DNA from: Candidatus Haliotispira prima
GTDB lineage: Bacteria > Spirochaetota > Spirochaetia > SP-2023
Reading direction: 5' to 3'
Length of the DNA stretch: 64,000 nucleotides
NCBI GenBank assembly: GCA_029867005.1
Contig: CP123443.1
Coordinates: 2,480,001 to 2,544,000, forward strand
Positions 53,021 through 62,697 of this stretch are shown piece after piece. The notes beneath the pieces are model-generated. The model saw nothing but the letters and a program-made list of their open reading frames with translations. It had not been told where the DNA came from and made no database searches. The position numbers and the translations under genes are program-made. Every line of letters begins with the position of its first letter. Position 1 is the first letter of the stretch.

Positions 53021-54508
53021 GTGAAACCGGATTCTGTTCTGCAACAGCTTCGGGACAAACAACAGTATCGGTATCTGGAAACTTTCCATGCTGCGGGAGG
53101 CAAACTGTCGGACGAGTTGTTGAGCTTCTGCGCCAACGACTACCTGAACCTGTCTCAGCACCCGGAGGTCAAAGAATCTGCTATATATGCAATCCGGCAC
53201 TACGGTTGCAGTGCCGCTTCCTCCCGGCTGCTCTCCGGACACTTGGATGTGCACCAGGAACTGGAGGAAACACTGGCCCGCTGGTCCGGCTGCTATGAAG
53301 CCGCCCTGAGTTTCGGCAGCGGCTATTTGGCCAACTGCGGCATCCTTCAGGCCGTGCTGGGACCCGAACCCGATGCGGTAGTCCTGTTTGACAGGCTCAA
53401 CCATGCCAGTCTGATTGACGGACTGCGCCTGGCCGGCAACAGGCTGACCACGGCCCACGGCCGGGAAACACAGGGAATCGCCCGCGCCTTGGAATGGCAA
53501 CGCTATAAACACTGCGACATGGAAGATTTGGAACGGAGACTCCGGACCATACGACAGACAAGACCTCAATGTCCCATCTGGCTGGTGACGGAATCCGTGT
53601 TCAGCATGGATGGCGACATTGCCCCACTGCTACAATTGGCCGCCCTCTCCGAGCAGTATCAGTTCCACTGGATCGTGGATGAAGCCCACGGTGTAGGCAT
53701 TTACGGGCCCGAAGGGGCCGGTCTCACACAATCCCTAAACCAAGCCCTGAACCAAAAGAAAGAACAGGGGGAAAAACATGGGAAAGGACAGAATAACGGC
53801 CGCCTGCCGGACTTTGTCACTGCGAACTTGGCCAAAGCTCTGGGGAGCTATGGCGGCTACTGCCTGTGCAGCCACCAATGGAAAGAGTACCTGGTCAATT
53901 TCTGCCGCAGCCTGATCTATTCCACCGGCCTGCCGCCCGCCAGTGCCGCCGCCGCGCTGACCTCTGTCCGGATTGTGCAACGAGAGTGCCGGAATAGCAA
54001 CACGGAGACCTCCGGTCCCGGCCAACCCCCAGCCGGAAAACCATCGGAAAACCTCCGACAAACCCCACCGCCAAATCCACCGGAAATCATTTCGGCCTTG
54101 GCCCCGAATATGAGGGCCTACCCCGGACTGACTGCCGGACTGGGTCAGCAATTACTGCAACGCAGCATCTTGTTCTATGACAGAGTCCGGGACGAACGGC
54201 AAAGCGAATCATCCGAAACCGGTCCGGAATCCCGGCAAACGTCGCAAGCCCGCCAACCTTCTCAAGACCCTTCCCACCAACCTTTGCGCCCCTTGTATGG
54301 CCCCATCATTCTGGTAATACTGGGGCAAAACAGCAAGGCCCTCGGTGCAGCGGAAAGGCTCCGGCACAACAACATTTTGGTTAAGGCCATTCGCAGCCCG
54401 ACCGTCCCCCCCGGTACGGCCCGGCTGCGCTTTTCCCTGAGTCTCGCCCACAGCGAAGCGGACTTACTCCACTGTGCCGAAGCCCTCAGTAGGGAGCTTA
54501 CCTCATGA
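53021..54508 (+). CDS. bioF: 8-amino-7-oxononanoate synthase
   Basis: A 495-residue PLP enzyme joining pimeloyl-ACP and alanine in biotin synthesis. It starts with GTG at 53021, with AGGAGG upstream. Family blocks: FCANDYLNLSQHP, GSGYLANCGIL, DEAHGVGIYGPEG and the PLP Lys at about residue 272 in NLAKALGSYGG. It is about 100 residues longer than usual because of three Gln/Pro/Ser-rich insertions (about 53745-53810, 53990-54085, 54190-54285). The stop overlaps the next gene (ATGA). Confidence 0.9.
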   Translation: MKPDSVLQQLRDKQQYRYLETFHAAGGKLSDELLSFCANDYLNLSQHPEVKESAIYAIRHYGCSAASSRLLSGHLDVHQELEETLARWSGCYEAALSFGSGYLANCGILQAVLGPEPDAVVLFDRLNHASLIDGLRLAGNRLTTAHGRETQGIARALEWQRYKHCDMEDLERRLRTIRQTRPQCPIWLVTESVFSMDGDIAPLLQLAALSEQYQFHWIVDEAHGVGIYGPEGAGLTQSLNQALNQKKEQGEKHGKGQNNGRLPDFVTANLAKALGSYGGYCLCSHQWKEYLVNFCRSLIYSTGLPPASAAAALTSVRIVQRECRNSNTETSGPGQPPAGKPSENLRQTPPPNPPEIISALAPNMRAYPGLTAGLGQQLLQRSILFYDRVRDERQSESSETGPESRQTSQARQPSQDPSHQPLRPLYGPIILVILGQNSKALGAAERLRHNNILVKAIRSPTVPPGTARLRFSLSLAHSEADLLHCAEALSRELTS

Positions 54509-55350
54509 ACAATGAAAAAATTCTGGTCTGTATTAGCGGCTGGGGCAGCCACTGTCAAATTCTGGAACCACTAATTGCCCAGTGCCCCCTGCTCGCCGAA
54601 CGCCATCGAATTGACATACCTTGGCAAGACTTTGTCGGCCTGCCGGACGCAACCCGCCCGGCGGCACTGCACCGGTATTTATCTCGGGAAACAGACGGAA
54701 GAACCCAAGGGGATAAACAGACAGACGTGGTCATTCTGGCCTGGTCTTTGGGCTGCCTGCTCGGTCTGGAACTAAGTCCGGAACTCCACGGCCAAGCCCA
54801 AACCGGCCGGCAACGTCTGATACTGCTCAGCGGCACGGCCGCCATGTGCCCTACGGAGGAAATCGGAGACCGGAACGAAGGGGAAGAAAAAAGGGCAAAC
54901 CTGGCCCCTTATCAAGTAGTCAAACCGATAGTCCTGCGGCTGATGCAACGCAAGTTGCAGCAGGCACAAAATACCGTTTTGCGGGACTTCGCTCTCCACT
55001 GCCTCAGAGACAGACAGAACGACCCGGCCAACTTTGTCGCAAATTACCTGGAACAGGCCCGGTCATTTTCGGACACGCCCTTGCACACCGACACCTGTCA
55101 AGCCCTGACAGAAGGCTTAGAGTACCTCATCCGCTGTGACCTGCGCCGGCGACTGCGCGACTGCCCCCTGCCCCACCCCACCCTGCTGTTCAGCGGCCGC
55201 AGAGATGCCATCATTCCGGCCTCACAGAGCGAGAGCCTGGCCCGGCTCCTGCCCAACTCCCGGCAGGAATTCGCAGACGAAGGACACAACCTGCTACTCC
55301 CTCCGGCGTCGGGGCTGAGCCGGCATATCTCCACATTCTTATCTCAATGA
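54505..55350 (+). CDS. BioH-like alpha/beta hydrolase (probable pimeloyl-ACP methyl ester esterase)
   Basis: 281 residues. The nucleophile elbow is AWSLGC, with the catalytic Asp in SGRRDAIIP and the His in DEGHNLL, an intact triad. The opening LVCISGWGSH is like BioH. Its overlap with bioF and the presence of bioC nearby fit a role in removing the BioC-added methyl group. It has an acidic insertion near GDRNEGEEK. Sequence alone cannot separate BioH from other esterases with the same job. Confidence 0.75.
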   Translation: MNNEKILVCISGWGSHCQILEPLIAQCPLLAERHRIDIPWQDFVGLPDATRPAALHRYLSRETDGRTQGDKQTDVVILAWSLGCLLGLELSPELHGQAQTGRQRLILLSGTAAMCPTEEIGDRNEGEEKRANLAPYQVVKPIVLRLMQRKLQQAQNTVLRDFALHCLRDRQNDPANFVANYLEQARSFSDTPLHTDTCQALTEGLEYLIRCDLRRRLRDCPLPHPTLLFSGRRDAIIPASQSESLARLLPNSRQEFADEGHNLLLPPASGLSRHISTFLSQ

Positions 55351-55401
55351 CAGCCCGGCCGGCCGGCAAGAAAGACTAAAGAGAAAAGAGAGGACTCAAA
55401 G

Positions 55402-56040
55402 ATGGCAGACACCCCATCCACAGAGCAAAAACAGTGGTTTGAACGCTGGCAGGAAAACCGAATCGGCTTTCACGAGACGGAAATCAATCCTTGGTTGGCC
55501 AAACACGGCCACGAACTGGAAGATCCGAACGTGTTGGTGCCGCTCTGCGGCAAAAGTCTGGACATGATCCACCTGACCGACCGGGGAAAGCTGATCACCG
55601 GCATAGAATTGGTACCGCAGGCGGTCGAAAGCTTTTTTGCAGAACAGTCCCTGACGGCAGAGCGCAGAAGCCAAGCAGCATTTCAGGTTTATCGCAGCCG
55701 AAATATTTCCATCTGGCAGGGAGACTTCTTTACCTTCCAAAGCACGATCTCTTACGATATTTACGACCGCGCAGCCTTAGTTGCCATGAATGCCGAACTG
55801 CGACCGCGCTACGCGCAACAAATCCTCAAACTGCTATCCTCGCGCATGCTGCTCATCACCATTGAATACGCTGAGGGAGCCATGCAGGGCCCACCGTACA
55901 GCATCAGTCCACAAGAGGTTCAGCAACTATACGGCGGTTCCTGCCATATTCGCCGGCTGGACACCGCAGAGCGGGCGGCCCCGCAAGGCGGCCATTTCCC
56001 CTGCCGGGAGTCCCTCTACCTGCTGAGCCGAACAGAGTAG
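55402..56040 (+). CDS. TPMT-family S-methyltransferase
   Basis: A 212-residue SAM enzyme of the thiopurine methyltransferase family. WQENRIGFHETEINPWL at the start and VLVPLCGKSLDM (SAM motif) with ISIWQGDFF and YDRAALVAM are the family's conserved blocks. Bacterial members methylate selenium, tellurium or small thiols. It follows the bioH-like gene by 51 bases and could be in the same transcript. No obvious link to biotin is known. Confidence 0.88.
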   Translation: MADTPSTEQKQWFERWQENRIGFHETEINPWLAKHGHELEDPNVLVPLCGKSLDMIHLTDRGKLITGIELVPQAVESFFAEQSLTAERRSQAAFQVYRSRNISIWQGDFFTFQSTISYDIYDRAALVAMNAELRPRYAQQILKLLSSRMLLITIEYAEGAMQGPPYSISPQEVQQLYGGSCHIRRLDTAERAAPQGGHFPCRESLYLLSRTE

Positions 56041-56074
56041 TGTCAGCCGCGCTTCCCTTTTCCGGCTGCTCGTT

Positions 56075-57397
56075 TCATGTTCTGTCTCTATAGCCGTAAC
56101 TACCGCCACCCAGAAACGAACCGGGATGCTCCGATTCTATCGGCAGGTAGCGCGCGGCTACGCGCGCGCCGGAAATATTCCCGGCACTCGGACCCAGGAA
56201 TAACTCGGCCAAGCGACCGGTCAAATAGAGGCCCGGAGCCCTTTCACTGTCCCATTCCAACGAAGAATCCAAGGCCGGCTTTTCGCCGGCGGCGGTGCGG
56301 AGCAGGGGCAATCCCAACTCGCGGGCCACTTCCAACAACCAGTCAGGTGTCTCGTACCGCAAACCGGTCGCCAGCACCACCGGAATGGCTCCGCACACCC
56401 CAAAGCCATCGGAATCGGAACCGTCCCGGGCCTCCCGGCTACCCAACAGCAGCCGGCCCTGCTGCTGATAACCCAGCAGACTTTCGTAGAGCCGAGGTGG
56501 CACCGAACCTTTGTGACGTTCCTCCATAATGATCTGCCAACGTTTTTGTAAATCGGTCTCCGCCCGGAATTTTGGCAGGAATTTGAAGAGCCAACCCGGA
56601 TCACTGTCAAACTGGAAACTGCGCAGCGGGTAGCGGCTGTCAATCTGTACCTTCAACCCTTGTTCCAAAAGGTACAATGCCATTTGTGCCGAACTGATGC
56701 CGCCGCCCACCAGGCAAATATCGGAGGCCTGCTTCGGCTTCCGGGCCTGCCACCGGAAGGTCTTAGCCAAGACCTCGTCAAACGAGAAATCTACGGAGCT
56801 GAGGTGTGGGCTTTGTTCATACTGTTCCCCCAAAGTGGAATCAGGTCGATACTCACCTTGGTCACCCAATGCCAACAAAATATTTTGGCTACGCAAACCT
56901 GACTCCCGGTCTTCTGTATCAAGATACCGGACCTGCCAACCCCCCGAATCCAATTTGGACAACCGACAAAGCCGGCCACAAATATGGATTTCGCCGAGCC
57001 GAAAAGTCTCCAGGACTCTCCGGCAATGGGCATTGAACAGAGTCAAAGAAGGACGAAGATAGGGCTCGGTAAAATGCTCCTCTCCGTAACCGCTGATCCG
57101 GGCAAAATCCAACAGATCTCCGGGATCGGGTGCCAAATGGTGCATCGAAGTAGAACGCATATACTTCATGTGACAGGCATCACTGCGTTTGAGCCAACGG
57201 TGCAACAGCCGGGGCTGAGGGTCGAGAATGGCAACCTTGCCTCGGCCGCAAAGATGGGAGAGCAGGCCGGCAAAGTAGCAGCCCTGAAGCCCCCCTCCGA
57301 CTATGAGCCACTCGTATTCGGGGCACTCGGGGCTAGGCCCCGCCTGTTCTGTTCGAGTTTTTCGCATTTGGTAATTTGGGTAAATACTGTCTTTCAT
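56075..57397 (-). CDS. FAD/NAD(P)-binding flavoprotein, unknown substrate
   Basis: About 440 residues with two dinucleotide-binding sites: VGGGLQGCYFAGLL near the N-terminus and LVGGGISSAQMALYLLEQG in the middle. A third block VVLATGLRYE and LYLTGRLAELFLGPSAGNI near the end bind FAD. This resembles lysine/ornithine monooxygenase-like or pyridine nucleotide-disulphide oxidoreductase families. No redox CxxC is seen. The start is uncertain (57397, 57367 or an upstream TTG), as none has a clear ribosome site. It converges with the TPMT gene. Confidence 0.7.
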   Translation of the reverse strand: MKDSIYPNYQMRKTRTEQAGPSPECPEYEWLIVGGGLQGCYFAGLLSHLCGRGKVAILDPQPRLLHRWLKRSDACHMKYMRSTSMHHLAPDPGDLLDFARISGYGEEHFTEPYLRPSLTLFNAHCRRVLETFRLGEIHICGRLCRLSKLDSGGWQVRYLDTEDRESGLRSQNILLALGDQGEYRPDSTLGEQYEQSPHLSSVDFSFDEVLAKTFRWQARKPKQASDICLVGGGISSAQMALYLLEQGLKVQIDSRYPLRSFQFDSDPGWLFKFLPKFRAETDLQKRWQIIMEERHKGSVPPRLYESLLGYQQQGRLLLGSREARDGSDSDGFGVCGAIPVVLATGLRYETPDWLLEVARELGLPLLRTAAGEKPALDSSLEWDSERAPGLYLTGRLAELFLGPSAGNISGARVAARYLPIESEHPGSFLGGGSYGYRDRT

Positions 57398-57902
57398 CGA
57401 AGCACCGAAGACTACAGCCGGCACACGGGAATTGCGGGGATTTGGCCGGATGGCAGTGCCCAAGGCGCAAAGGCACAAAGGCAAAGATAAATAAAGATGA
57501 ATAACTGCCAAGACCGCCCAGTCTATTGAATTTACTTTTGCATGGAAACCATGAAAACCTTGAGAGCCTCAGAAACCTTGAAAACATTGGCGCAACAAAA
57601 CAACCGACTTCGAGACTCTTTGATTCAGCAAACCTTTTGCGAACAACGCAGTTCCAACCGACTGTTCCTATCAATAAGGACAGAACTGAAGTAAGACCGG
57701 AGCAAACGAAAAGGCTGGTGGAAGAGCCGGTGGAATAGCCGAGGACGGAAAAAGAGAAAACGCGGGCATGACCCTTGTGTAAAATTACGTTAAAATACTG
57801 TAATCCCTGTAAACAAAAGCGACAAAGACTACAAAGACTACGAAGACTCCTCTCTTCCGCTGTCGACGTGTGTACAAGCAATACGGGCGAAAGGAAAATC
57901 GT
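57398..57902. other. Intergenic gap, no convincing gene
   Basis: Between the divergent flavoprotein and the lipoprotein. No gene with family support is seen. TTGTGT at about 57776 and TGTAAT 18 bases further are a possible promoter for the lipoprotein. Confidence 0.45.
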
Positions 57903-58487
57903 ATGAATGTATCTCTGAGGTGGTACGGTACCATGGCGGCTGTGTTGCTGTCATTACTGCCGGCCTGCCGGCCGGAACTCACCGGCCGGAAACTGTATCT
58001 CTACGTCACTCAACAAGATCGAGCCACATTCAACGACGTGGTGGCAGAGGCCGACAAGGAAACTCGCAAGGAGGGTACGGAACTGCTGTTCTATCCGCTA
58101 GATGATTTTTTCTCCGGCTCGGCCAATGATGTCCGGAAGTCTTTGGATACCGGGGATTCCCTCGCTGTAGTGATCTACGAAGAAGATTGGGGCCCGAAGT
58201 TGGAAAATCGTATAAAGAAGCTCCTCACTCTGCTCAGTAAAGGGCAAGATTCCCAAGATTCCCCAAATGCTCAAAGCCCTCAAAACCCAAAGAAAACCAT
58301 CGGATTATGGATCATGGGCAAAGGCCGAACTCCTGTGCTGCCGAAGTCTGTCCGGGGCCTGATGGGCCAAGGCTTCGATGCCGTCAGCAGTCCCAGCGCG
58401 GAAAGGCCCGCCAAGCGTGCAGCCAAAGAGTTTTTTCTGCCTTTGATAAAACAACCGGCAGAACGCGGAAAGGCCCGGAAACCGTAA
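57903..58487 (+). CDS. Predicted lipoprotein, unknown function
   Basis: 195 residues from ATG 57903. The signal segment WYGTMAAVLLSLL ends in the lipobox LPAC. The mature part (ELTGRKLYLYVTQQDRATF) reads like an alpha/beta fold, with a Gln/Ser/Pro-rich insertion near GQDSQDSPNAQSPQ. It ends in a basic tail. I do not recognise it. Alternative starts further upstream add a charged stretch and are less likely. Confidence 0.65.
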   Translation: MNVSLRWYGTMAAVLLSLLPACRPELTGRKLYLYVTQQDRATFNDVVAEADKETRKEGTELLFYPLDDFFSGSANDVRKSLDTGDSLAVVIYEEDWGPKLENRIKKLLTLLSKGQDSQDSPNAQSPQNPKKTIGLWIMGKGRTPVLPKSVRGLMGQGFDAVSSPSAERPAKRAAKEFFLPLIKQPAERGKARKP

Positions 58488-58904
58488 GTCGCCTACTCTG
58501 ATTTGCCTGCTTCAGACAAGGTATCTCTTCCGTCTCTCTTCTCCGGGGATTTCTCCGGCACCGGTAAAACATCTCAACACGACAACGTAGTTTCGGATTT
58601 TTCTTCCCGTGTCATAAAAATCTCTAATTCCGGCTGACTTTTTTACTAAAATACCGATGATATAGCCGTTTCAGTGTGGCAAAAGGCCCCTATTTTTTAG
58701 GAGGATGTCGGGAGGGCATCAAGGACATCCCGGGAAGGCTGCTTCGGAAGGGCTACCTCCCAAGAGCTACTTCGGAAAGGCTCTTGGAGAATACCTGACA
58801 GGTGGTCGCAGGCTCACATACCAAGAGCAAAAACACACGCGGCAGAACTTGCCCAACAAAGCCAACATAAAAGCCGATTCAGGATTGAGGAATAATCGAA
58901 GTAC
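58488..58904. other. Intergenic gap before the peptidase gene
   Basis: An AGGAGG at about 58700 is directly abutted by an ATG (58705) that opens a 100-codon frame overlapping the next gene. Its composition is low-complexity and I do not accept it as a gene. A CTTCGGAA(A/G)GGCT motif occurs twice. Confidence 0.4.
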
Positions 58905-60995
58905 ATGCGCATCAGCAGCGAACGGTACCAAAATCACGATGGTCAGAACCGGTATAGGCAGACGGACGGGCAGACTCCGAAGCCCGGGCGGCGCAAACTC
59001 AATTTAGCTGCGTTCTCCTCGCGCAAACTGAGTGCCCCGGATTCCGATTACCGCAAAATAAATGCCCGCAAAACAAGCAATCGCAATGGCAAAGCATCCC
59101 GGCCCGCCGCCGCAGAACAACCCTTTCACGAATATCCGCAAACCATTGGACGAATGGGACAGGGAAACAGACCCGGTGATCTCGAAGACATTGCCTTTCT
59201 CCAAACAAATTTTCCGACCAATCTTCCCGCCAACTCCCTTGCTGATTTCTCTGTTGATTTTTCCGGGCATTCCAAACGCGCAACATACACCCAAGGTGCA
59301 TCCCAGGCAGCATCAAGACCGAGCTCCGAAAAAGTACTTTCCGTCTCGCACGGGCGAGATATTGATGACAACCGGGGCCGAGACGCCTATTCGGTCGCAA
59401 ACCCAAAGAATACCCCATTACGTATAAATGTTTTGTTGGCCAGACTATTCTCGGGAAAGAATACCATTCAGCACTCCATTGCCGGTGGACCCAAGCAACC
59501 AGATTACCCCGGCTACCCACTCTCCGACTCTCCGGAGAGTGCACCCCAAGCCTTTTCCCCGGGAACGGATTCGGATTTTCAGGGACAAGCTCCGCCAAAG
59601 CCTTTCCCGGGAACTCTCCACTCCGGAAACTCGGGCTACACCCATGACGACCGGACAGAGTGGGGAAGCAAAGAACGGGCGAACTCCGAGCTTCCTGCCT
59701 TCCTGCGCATGAAAAGCACGAATGAGACCAAGGCACACGGCCCCTTCCGGGCCTCTCCTATTGGACAAGACCACAGAGGCGAGGAGACTACTGGCCACCA
59801 AGTCCATGACGGGGCCCGTGTATCCTATTCGGGGGCGACAGCGGACGAGACTTACAACAAGGAAATGAATGAGGGGTTTTGGGAAATCCTGGCCAATTTT
59901 TCGCTGTGGCTGATACACTCCCTGCGCCTTGAAGGTCTGCTATTCCTCTTTCAGATCATCGTCCTTTCTCTGCTGGTACAACAATACATACCGCCGTTGA
60001 GTCGCTACTACTTCGATCAGTCCGCCAATGTTCTGCTGCTGCCCTCCGAAGATACTTTGGACCAACTGCTCAATGAAGATATTCTCCTCACGAACGCGGC
60101 AGGCAGTCCAAACAACCGAAGACGAAAACAACCGACAAATATGGGTGTCGGCGGAGGAGAATCAAGGCGGACCATCGCGTTGGCTTCCGTCCCCGGCCTG
60201 ACCTCGGAGACAATAAAGCAAAGGGCAACCAAGCCGGAGACGATTCAGGCCATTCTCCATCCAAGCTACAGCAGCTATGAATACACCGTGCAGAGTGGTG
60301 AAAGTATCTCCCTGCTGGCCCAGCGTTTCCGTCTCAATATGTCCACGTTAATCAACGTCAACCACATCGAACGGGCCAAGAGCCTTCGCGCCGGACAGAA
60401 GATTCAGATCCCCAACATAGATGGTCTGTTCTACCGAGTACAGAACAAAGACAACCTGGCCGGAATTTCCCGGAAATACGACAGCAGTATCGGGGCTCTG
60501 ATTGATACCAATCAATTGCAGGACGAAAAATTGATTGCCGGTTCGCAAATTTTTATTCCGGGGGCCACACTCAGCAGTTACGAATTGCGCAAGGTCTTTG
60601 GCAACTTGTATATCTACCCCTACGCCGGTCGTCTGAGCTCCCGTTTTGGCTACCGGAGAGATCCCTTTCGTCGCAACCGCAGGGAATTTCACAACGGTCT
60701 GGACATCGTCGGCTCCCAAGGAGCCCCGGTCAGGGCATCTTCCGACGGCACTGTGGCCTCTGTGGGCTACCACACCATCTATGGTAACTATGTAATCCTG
60801 CAACACGCCAAGGGCATCAAAACTCTGTACGGCCACATGTCCAAAGTGTTGGTCAGCAAACACCAAAAGGTGACCCAAGGTTCCGCCATCGGCCGCATTG
60901 GCTCCTCCGGACGGAGCACAGGGGCACACGTTCACTTTACCATCTTCGTGGCAGGCAAGGCCGTCAATCCACTGGATTACCTGAGCGAGCCCTAG
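58905..60995 (+). CDS. Membrane-anchored LysM and M23 peptidase (NlpD/EnvC-like)
   Basis: 696 residues. The first ~320 are hydrophilic and low-complexity. One hydrophobic segment (LEGLLFLFQIIVLSLLVQQ) should anchor it in the inner membrane. Two LysM repeats follow (YTVQSGESISLLAQRFRLN and YRVQNKDNLAGISRKYDSS). The M23 domain has the zinc set HNGLD and HVHF, with YGHMSK. It should act on or regulate peptidoglycan cleavage outside the membrane. The long N-terminal part is unusual. hemW starts 10 bases after its stop. Confidence 0.82.
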   Translation: MRISSERYQNHDGQNRYRQTDGQTPKPGRRKLNLAAFSSRKLSAPDSDYRKINARKTSNRNGKASRPAAAEQPFHEYPQTIGRMGQGNRPGDLEDIAFLQTNFPTNLPANSLADFSVDFSGHSKRATYTQGASQAASRPSSEKVLSVSHGRDIDDNRGRDAYSVANPKNTPLRINVLLARLFSGKNTIQHSIAGGPKQPDYPGYPLSDSPESAPQAFSPGTDSDFQGQAPPKPFPGTLHSGNSGYTHDDRTEWGSKERANSELPAFLRMKSTNETKAHGPFRASPIGQDHRGEETTGHQVHDGARVSYSGATADETYNKEMNEGFWEILANFSLWLIHSLRLEGLLFLFQIIVLSLLVQQYIPPLSRYYFDQSANVLLLPSEDTLDQLLNEDILLTNAAGSPNNRRRKQPTNMGVGGGESRRTIALASVPGLTSETIKQRATKPETIQAILHPSYSSYEYTVQSGESISLLAQRFRLNMSTLINVNHIERAKSLRAGQKIQIPNIDGLFYRVQNKDNLAGISRKYDSSIGALIDTNQLQDEKLIAGSQIFIPGATLSSYELRKVFGNLYIYPYAGRLSSRFGYRRDPFRRNRREFHNGLDIVGSQGAPVRASSDGTVASVGYHTIYGNYVILQHAKGIKTLYGHMSKVLVSKHQKVTQGSAIGRIGSSGRSTGAHVHFTIFVAGKAVNPLDYLSEP

Positions 60996-61004
60996 TCTCT
61001 CCAA

Positions 61005-62390
61005 ATGCCGGTTCCGAATTTCTATCCCAACTTTTATCCCAAAGCACTCTACATCCACGTCCCGTTCTGTGCCGGCCGCTGTCCCTACTGTGATTTCTAC
61101 GTCATCGTCTCCCGAGATGAGACGATGCATTTCCAATTTGTGCGGCGTTTGACAGAACAACTCGACCACTACTTGGAGCAACGCCCCGATCTGCTCTCCC
61201 GACTCGAAACCGTTTTTCTGGGGGGCGGCACACCCAGCCTGCTCGGTGCGGGGGCCTTGACACTCCTGTTGCGGGAACTGGAAACCCGCTTGCGGCAAAG
61301 CGGACACGGTGGCCTTTCTCAACTTACAGAACTCAGCATGGAAAGCAATCCGGAACTGATCCACCGCGACAGCCTGAAATTGTGGCAGGAATTGGGCATA
61401 GGCCGATTGAGTATCGGCTTGCAGAGTCACAACGACAGACTGCTGCGCTTCATGGGCAGACGTTCTTCGCGCCGGGATCACGAAGATTTAGGCTCGGTAT
61501 TGCAAAAATACTTTGCCGGAGAATACTCTTTTGACTTTATCTACGGCATCCCGGGCCAGACGCTCCGGGATATTCAGGATAGCCTGGATTTTATCCGGCA
61601 CTATCAACCCCACCATGTCTCCTATTACGAACTGGGCATTGAAGACGAAACCCTTTTTGGCAAGTGGCAGAACGAGGGACGACTCCGCAAACCGGACAGT
61701 GAGCAGAGCGAAAAACAGTTCTTCTTGCTGTCTGACACCATGGACAGTCTGGGGTATCGACGCTACGAGGTTTCCAACTTTGCCCGCCCCCGCCCCGGCG
61801 GCACGGATACCCCACTTGGAGAAACCCTTTATTCATCAAAACACAATGAGATGTACTGGCGCTGGCAACCATATTTGGGTCTGGGACCTTCGGCTGTAGG
61901 TGCCGCCCTGCTCAGCCCGATAGCGATACCGGAGCCGGGGCCGGCAGATCAAATGGCCGTAGTCTGGCGCATGCAGGGGACCAAAGGCCCTAAGGGCTGG
62001 CACAACTACCTCAAATCGGCCGACTTTGGTGTAGAATGTAGTCTGCTTCCGCCCCGCGAAAGCCTGTGGGAATATCTGCTGATGGCCCTGCGCCTGCGGC
62101 GGGGCATCGATGCACTCGAGTTTGTCGATCTGTTCCAACCGCAACAATCAAGCCGAGGATCTCAAAGTGAAGGACCTCAAAGCAAAGAATCTCAAAATAA
62201 AAGGCCGCTACAGGCTCGACAACAGTTGGAGCGACGGCTCCAAACGATGCTACCTCAAACGATGCAAAGCTATGCCAATTTCTTTTCCTGGAAAACGGAG
62301 GCGGAAACCGTGTACCTGAGGCTTGATGAGCACAGTTTTGACTTGCAGGGGGCCTTTCTCCGCGCAGCCTACCGGGAACTGGAATTATAA
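61005..62390 (+). CDS. hemW: HemW, radical SAM heme chaperone
   Basis: 461 residues. The cluster motif is HVPFCAGRCPYCDFY, followed by FLGGGTPSLL, SMESNPELI and RLSIGLQSHND. The Cys after CxxxC-xx-C that marks true coproporphyrinogen oxidases is replaced by the CDFY of HemW, which delivers heme rather than making it. A Gln/Ser/Lys-rich insertion with imperfect 15-base repeats lies at about 62140-62215. It is probably co-transcribed with the peptidase gene. Confidence 0.88.
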   Translation: MPVPNFYPNFYPKALYIHVPFCAGRCPYCDFYVIVSRDETMHFQFVRRLTEQLDHYLEQRPDLLSRLETVFLGGGTPSLLGAGALTLLLRELETRLRQSGHGGLSQLTELSMESNPELIHRDSLKLWQELGIGRLSIGLQSHNDRLLRFMGRRSSRRDHEDLGSVLQKYFAGEYSFDFIYGIPGQTLRDIQDSLDFIRHYQPHHVSYYELGIEDETLFGKWQNEGRLRKPDSEQSEKQFFLLSDTMDSLGYRRYEVSNFARPRPGGTDTPLGETLYSSKHNEMYWRWQPYLGLGPSAVGAALLSPIAIPEPGPADQMAVVWRMQGTKGPKGWHNYLKSADFGVECSLLPPRESLWEYLLMALRLRRGIDALEFVDLFQPQQSSRGSQSEGPQSKESQNKRPLQARQQLERRLQTMLPQTMQSYANFFSWKTEAETVYLRLDEHSFDLQGAFLRAAYRELEL

Positions 62391-62697
62391 CCGTTCCGGC
62401 CGGATCCACATTTCACACGAGGCAACCGGGAAACTCTGACGGCGTTGCCGGTTCGTGCCAAAAACAAATTTTTAGAAGGATTTTTACAGACTATCCATCT
62501 GACTCATATACCCGATGTACCTTATGTACCTCGTGTACTCCCTCTGTCTATCTACCCTACTTGAGCAATATTTTTATCTACGAACGATATTTTTGCCGAT
62601 AATGACTACCAATGAACACGAACAGCTACAGGCGGCCATAAATGACGGCTAGCGGCTGCAAAATTCGGCAGTGGGACGAAAATCGGGAGAAATAACT
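62391..62697. other. Gap upstream of bioB
   Basis: 307 bases without a gene. It holds short direct repeats of TGTACCT type (about 62515-62540) and an AT-rich stretch (62560-62610) that may carry the bioB promoter. I see no BirA or BioR operator that I can defend. Confidence 0.4.

Noticed and set aside
58705..59007. 100-codon frame before the LysM-M23 gene
   Set aside because: The Shine-Dalgarno directly touches the ATG, the composition is low-complexity and it overlaps a well-supported gene.
62391..62697. BirA or BioR operator upstream of bioB
   Set aside because: AT-rich TTATCTACGA-like bases are present, but they match neither consensus well enough.
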